DNA from: Prosthecobacter debontii
GTDB lineage: Bacteria > Verrucomicrobiota > Verrucomicrobiia > Verrucomicrobiales > Verrucomicrobiaceae
Assembly (NCBI GenBank): GCA_945860295.1
Contig: CAMAQH010000031.1
Coordinates: 1 to 46,079, forward strand
Direction of reading: 5' to 3'
DNA: 46,079 bases
Part shown: positions 42,501 to 46,079 of the stretch, in pieces
Layout of the letters: every line of letters starts with the position of its first letter
Position numbering within the stretch: position 1 is the first letter of the stretch
The notes under the pieces: generated by a model
What the model was told of the DNA's origin: nothing
What the model saw: the letters and a program-made list of their open reading frames with translations, nothing else
Databases searched by the model: none
Translations under genes and position numbers: made by a program

Positions 42501-43928
42501 TCAGGGTTCGCGCTGGGAGGGGGCGTTGAGGAATTTGCGGACCTCAGTGGTGTAGGCGTCTGGTGTGGTCTGCTGGGCCTGCTCGTGAGCGCCTTCGAAC
42601 CATGAATGGGTGCTGGGGGCGTGGCTGCGGGCGACGCTGATGAGCAAGTCCATGGCGATGGGAACGGGCTGTCCGCTGTGAATGGCGGCGGACAAGGTCA
42701 TCTCGGCGGCGCGGTCAAAGACCCATTTGAGGTCAGCACCGGAGAAGCCGGCTGTGGCTTCGACGAGTGCTTCGACGTCGAGATTGGATATGGGTTTATC
42801 CTTCGCGAGGAGGGTGATGATTTGGGCACGGGCGGCGGCATCTGGTGGCGGTATGAAGATGGCCTGATCAAAGCGGCCTGGACGGCGAAAGGCTGGGTCG
42901 AGTGACCAGGGCTGATTGGTGGCTCCGATGACGAGGACGCGCTGGTTCTCGCCTCTCATGCCGTCCATTTCGTGGAGGAACTGGTTAACGAGATTGCGCA
43001 GCTGGCTTTCGCGCACATTGCGGCGATCCTGGGCGAGGGAGTCGATGTCGTCAAAAACGAGAACGCAGGGTGAATTGGTTCGGGCGGTCTCGAAGATTTG
43101 ATGGAGATTCCGCTCGGTGCTGCCGAAGTAGGGGTCGAAAATCTCGTGGAGACCGACGGATAGGAAGTTGCACGGTACCTCGCCGGCGACGGCGCGGAGC
43201 ATGAGCGTTTTCCCACAACCTGGCGGTCCATAAATGAGAATGCCACCGCCAGTGCGCTTACCGTAGGCTTTGTAGAGATCTGGAAACTGAAGTGGGTAGA
43301 TAATCTTGAGGCGGATCTCTTCTTTGAGTTCTTCCATGCCGCCGACATCGGCAAAGGTGGTGCCAAAGCGGTTCGGGTCGCCGGGGGTGTAAAAGGTCTC
43401 GGGTCGCCAGTCATAGGGCGGGTCATCAAAGGGATCGTCGAAGATGTCCTGAGCCTGATCGCCATCTTCAGGGCCTTCATTTGCACCGGATTCTGGGATG
43501 ATGGGGGCAGGGGAAGTGCGGCGGACATCGCGGGCGGATCGCCCGAGCTCGCGCTCCAGGGCCGGGTCACTCATAGTCCCGTCGATGAGGGCGGCTCGAT
43601 CAAAGTGCTCGATGGCTTTTGGGCGGTCGCCTTCTGAAAGATAGACGCGGCTGAGCAGCAAGTGGGCTGGGGCATTCTCGGGTTCTTGCTGGAGTACTCG
43701 CTCGGCACGCACCGCTGCGCCCGAGGTTTCACCCTGAAGGAAAAGCACACGGGCGATGCCGAGATGGGCATCTGTCTGATGCGGGTCCAGTTCGAGGACG
43801 CGCTCGAAGCTTTCACGGGCGTCGTCTAATTGGAGCTGCTCAAGACAGGCGCGGCTGTAAAGAAGTAGCAGGGAGATGTTGTCGGGCGACTGTAGGATGG
43901 CGTCGCGAATGGCCTGGAGTGATGACAT
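42501..43928 (-). CDS. TPR domain plus AAA+ ATPase
   Basis: A 475-residue cytoplasmic protein. Residues 1-125 are three or more TPR units (ARESFERVLELDPHQTDAHL, AERVLQQEPENAPAHL, AIEHFDRAALID). A 60-residue acidic linker follows. Residues 190-400 are one CDC48/p97-like AAA+ domain: Walker A GPPGCGKT at 234-241, Walker B VLVFDDID, sensor Asn in GATNQP, arginine fingers in FRRPGRFD. I chose the ATG at 43928; a frame to 44054 adds 42 unlike residues. It is co-transcribed with ybaB. Substrates are unknown. Confidence 0.9.
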   Translation of the reverse strand: MSSLQAIRDAILQSPDNISLLLLYSRACLEQLQLDDARESFERVLELDPHQTDAHLGIARVLFLQGETSGAAVRAERVLQQEPENAPAHLLLSRVYLSEGDRPKAIEHFDRAALIDGTMSDPALERELGRSARDVRRTSPAPIIPESGANEGPEDGDQAQDIFDDPFDDPPYDWRPETFYTPGDPNRFGTTFADVGGMEELKEEIRLKIIYPLQFPDLYKAYGKRTGGGILIYGPPGCGKTLMLRAVAGEVPCNFLSVGLHEIFDPYFGSTERNLHQIFETARTNSPCVLVFDDIDSLAQDRRNVRESQLRNLVNQFLHEMDGMRGENQRVLVIGATNQPWSLDPAFRRPGRFDQAIFIPPPDAAARAQIITLLAKDKPISNLDVEALVEATAGFSGADLKWVFDRAAEMTLSAAIHSGQPVPIAMDLLISVARSHAPSTHSWFEGAHEQAQQTTPDAYTTEVRKFLNAPSQREP

Positions 43929-44084
43929 GCCTTGTTTTGGGGAACGGTAACAGCGCCGAAGCGCTATCTGACGGGAAGTAACAGGGACCAAGCAAGCACG
44001 CCAGAGATTTCTTTGGCTTCTCTCAAAGCCTGCGATTGAATGGAGTCGCTGCATGGGCTGTCATAAGCCGCTCACCGATCCATT

Positions 44085-44792
44085 ATGAAACGCCGACTCT
44101 TTCTCGTCTCGCTAATTGTTGCCATAACTCCTATTCGAGCTGAGGACCCGAAGCCGACTGCAGAGTTCGTGCTGAGTTTGGTGCGTCGTAGTTATGCTTT
44201 GCAGGATCACAAGATGACCGGGCGGCTGCGCGATGATGCAACGGGTCGTGAGGAACCGCTGGAACTGACATTGAGCAGCACGGTGATGCGGTTTCTTTTC
44301 AGGAATTCGCCACCTGAAATCGTGCATCTGGATCTCACCACTTCACCCGCCACACTTTGGCAGGTGAAGTCTGGCGGCAGTAGCCAAGTTCCTCTCAAGA
44401 ATGCGGCGGACCCTGTTCGCGGCATGGATTTCAATTATGAGGACCTGTCCCTCCGTTTCATCTATTGGAAGAATGTGAAGATGCTGGATGCAGAGGCTCG
44501 CATTACCGCGGCTAGAATCAAATGTTGGTTAATCCGAGTGACTGCGCCGGATCAAAATGGTCCTTATTACACCGTTGATCTCTGGGTTCATAAAGACAGC
44601 GGTGGGGTGGCCAAAATGGAGGCCTACGACACGCGCAGTAAAATGGTGAAGCGTTTTGAGGTCCGGAAAATGCAAAAAAAGGTGGATGGTGCGACCGTTC
44701 TCAAAGAGATGGTGATCGAATCGCTCAACCAACTCAGTGGCGACGTCAAAGGGCGCACCTACATGACGATGGATGCTCCGGCAAAGCACTAG
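44085..44792 (+). CDS. LolA-like outer-membrane lipoprotein-sorting family protein
   Basis: A 235-residue exported protein, with a signal peptide at 1-19 (MKRRLFLVSLIVAITPIRA). The body is the beta-rich barrel of the LolA/YdhA-like 'outer membrane lipoprotein-sorting' superfamily: SLVRRSYALQDHKMTGRLRD, ADPVRGMDFNYEDLSLRFI, AARIKCWLIRVTAP and SGGVAKMEAYD. Proteins of this group in Verrucomicrobia/Bacteroidetes bind lipids or lipoproteins in the periplasm. It reads divergently from the AAA+ gene over 156 bases. Confidence 0.75.
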   Translation: MKRRLFLVSLIVAITPIRAEDPKPTAEFVLSLVRRSYALQDHKMTGRLRDDATGREEPLELTLSSTVMRFLFRNSPPEIVHLDLTTSPATLWQVKSGGSSQVPLKNAADPVRGMDFNYEDLSLRFIYWKNVKMLDAEARITAARIKCWLIRVTAPDQNGPYYTVDLWVHKDSGGVAKMEAYDTRSKMVKRFEVRKMQKKVDGATVLKEMVIESLNQLSGDVKGRTYMTMDAPAKH

Positions 44793-45183
44793 CCAACGGC
44801 TGTTTAGCGGCAGACAGCGCTCCGAAAACTGTGAGCACATTCGCTTTGGTCGCTGGGCGTATCGAGCGGGTTTCCGTGATGACATCGGCGACCCTTTCAG
44901 CGTTGCCATGATCTCGTGATTGCAGTGCCGAAGGCTGACATCGCATCCCAACCGAGTTCGATTTCAACAGTTTAGAAAGCAACGACCGACATGGCTTGCC
45001 ATCCGAGGGCTTTATCATTCGTGATATTGAATGAGGTGGAAGTATTCATGGTGATTGAAGTGATTGATGTTTTTAAATTTTGAGAGTGCTGAGTGGCGGC
45101 TCTATGGCGGAATCAGTTACGAGGGGGCATTCTGGGTTACAGGTATAAGATGAGAGGTGGAATCGAGTCGCATAATTTGAGAA
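44793..45183. other. Gene-free stretch
   Basis: Between the LolA-like gene and the decayed NlpC/P60-like gene I see no convincing coding frame, hairpin or repeat. A minus-strand frame of 90 codons (44746-45018) has no signal, domain or ribosome site and overlaps the end of the LolA-like gene. Confidence 0.5.
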
Positions 45184-45833
45184 TTACATGCCAAAAGGAT
45201 GACGAGGAGCTAATCCAGCATTGCTGCGACCCTTGGTGCGCCAGCGTGGACCTTCGCCCACTGAGCCACCAGATGTGTCCAAGCGAAGACCGCACACAGT
45301 CATGAAAACATGTTCACCAGGCTTCACCCAGATGCTGATGAAGCGGCCTTCACCAGCCTGCCCAAAATTCGCAAAACCAATCGAGGTGAGGGGAGCCTTC
45401 AATAGACCGGCCTTGATCAGGGTATAAGAAGTCGAGCTAGAGCAGTCGTAGGCGCGATCTTCGATTTTACCGTGACCAGCACCGCGAACGTAAGGGCTGC
45501 CCTGGAGGGGATTCGCAGCATTGATAGCGTATTGGACTTGAGTTGGCAGACAGGCGGAGCAAGCAGCGAAACGGCCTTCAAAACGGATCAGGTTGTTGGC
45601 AATAGGGGCTGGGCAGCGACTGCTTTTTGAGCCTGGTAAGCGGCCATCTGCTGATTATAGACGGCGATCTGTTACTGATAGGCGGCCCATTGTTGCTGTG
45701 CGTAAGCGGCTTGATGAGCCGCATAAGCGTTGGCGGCGTAGCCGTTCTGAGCGCTGGAAATCGAGGGGGCCAGGGCTGCGAGGAGCAGAGCTAAGGCGAT
45801 CAGAAGGCGAAGGGTGTTTGAGGCGGTATGCAG
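45184..45833 (-). pseudogene. NlpC/P60-like cell-wall endopeptidase, inactivated
   Basis: Read across frames, this is a secreted peptidoglycan hydrolase. A signal peptide (LRLLIALALLLAALAPSISS) leads to a Tyr/Ala/Gln-rich repeat (NGYAANAYAAHQAAYAQQQ), then the peptidase: YVRGAGHGKIED, AYDCSSSTSYTLIKAGLL (catalytic Cys), KPGEHVFMTV (catalytic His), and GEGPRWRTKGRSN...RHPFGM. A TAA stop at 45672 interrupts the Q-rich part (probably once CAA). A frameshift lies between about 45600 and 45620. No ATG precedes the signal peptide; a CTG at 45833 is the likely remnant. An IS256-type element begins 63 bases upstream. Confidence 0.78.
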
Positions 45834-45896
45834 TGGAGTGCGTCGCGGACTTCCTTTGATATTAAGCGTGATAGAACAGCCAACATGAGATTGACC

Positions 45897-45920
45897 GAGC
45901 CTGTCAGAAAGTTTGTGTGG
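45897..45920 (+). repeat. Probable left inverted repeat of an IS256-family element
   Basis: GAGCCTGTCAGAAAGTTTGT, continuing GTGG, resembles the terminal repeats of IS256-family insertion sequences, which typically read 'GnnnCTGTCAGAAAGTTTGTGT'. It lies 27 bases before the transposase start. The right end lies beyond the window, so the match and the target duplication cannot be checked here. Confidence 0.6.
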
Positions 45921-45946
45921 AGGGTCAAATCCGAGGACAGGAAGAC

Positions 45947-46079
45947 ATGAGAAGACCCAAAACGAAGGAAGACAAAGCGCTCGATGAAGCGCTGGACGTG
46001 TTAATCGCCAAAAGCGGCCATTCACCGGAGGCGATCATGGGCGACCAAGGCCTACTCGCACAGCTCACCAAGCGATTAG
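45947..46079 (+). mobile_element. IS256-family transposase, 5' part
   Basis: The last 44 codons of the window read MRRPKTKEDKALDEALDVLI, then GHSPEAIMGDQGLLAQLTKRL, the N-terminus of IS256-family (mutator-type) transposases, where GLLKQLTKR.LE is characteristic. The DDE catalytic part lies beyond the window edge. The gene is open at the edge and follows the terminal repeat at 45897. It reads away from the decayed NlpC/P60-like gene; the insertion lies in or near the promoter of that gene. Confidence 0.75.

Noticed and set aside
44746-45018. Minus-strand 90-codon frame
   Set aside because: Overlaps the end of the LolA-like gene, no signal, no domain, no Shine-Dalgarno site.
1-46079. CRISPR arrays, prophage or rRNA/tRNA genes
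   Set aside because: No regularly spaced direct repeats, phage structural genes, or structured RNA genes could be recognised by reading both strands.

Overview
The window reads as a chromosomal stretch of a Gram-negative member of the Planctomycetota/Verrucomicrobiota/Chlamydiota group, most likely Verrucomicrobiota (a relative of Prosthecobacter or Verrucomicrobium). This placement is an inference from gene content. The pointers are a planctomycete-type cytochrome c domain fused to WD40 repeats, a DUF1501 protein with a twin-arginine signal, several PQQ-type propellers, an EF-hand/esterase fusion, remnants of giant surface proteins (RCC1, propeller and Ig-like repeats), a single-cytochrome-b succinate dehydrogenase, and many Sec or Tat signal peptides. 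No rRNA, tRNA, CRISPR array or prophage was recognised.

Layout. 1-9000 is an accessory region: a GH32-like glycosidase coupled to a phytanoyl-CoA-dioxygenase-like protein, a DUF2071 protein, a cytochrome/WD40 protein, a truncated Ig-like surface protein, an AbiEii-type toxin with its probable antitoxin, and an EF-hand esterase. Relics lie between these genes: an RCC1 repeat, a propeller repeat, and a second copy of the esterase's 3' end. 9000-16900 mixes housekeeping genes (uppS, scpA, mnmE) with a zinc alcohol dehydrogenase, a frameshifted secreted protein, a Uma2 protein, a fumarylacetoacetate-hydrolase-like/aldehyde-dehydrogenase pair and an ArsC/Spx-like protein. 16900-27800 carries a truncated hydrolase, an esterase, PIN-PhoH, serS, a Tat-exported TIM-barrel protein, the sdhCAB operon and an enolase-superfamily sugar-acid dehydratase-like gene.

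27900-32000 is a secreted-protein cluster (beta-helix, PQQ propeller, DUF1501). 32000-34600 holds rsmE, a tandem GAATGACGAA repeat tract, and the overlapping nrnA-like/truB pair. 34700-46079 contains a PQQ propeller with a helical insertion, DUF1015, a membrane-protein/winged-helix cassette flanked by two matching palindromes, a 3'-truncated ispH-like relic, opgG, a SWIM zinc-finger protein, a TPR-AAA+ ATPase upstream of ybaB, and a LolA-like protein. At the right edge an IS256-family element begins next to a decayed NlpC/P60-like cell-wall hydrolase.

Cooperation between genes is clearest for sdhC-sdhA-sdhB (respiratory complex II), nrnA-truB (RNA turnover and tRNA modification), the AbiEii pair, the AAA+/ybaB pair, and the membrane-protein/regulator pair. 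A recurring theme is gene decay: at least eight fragments or frameshifted genes lie between intact ones, so the accessory segments look actively rearranged. The best candidates for undescribed biology are the CTTTG-N5-CAAAG cassette, the TPR-AAA+/YbaB pair, and the aldehyde dehydrogenase that lacks the usual catalytic glutamate.
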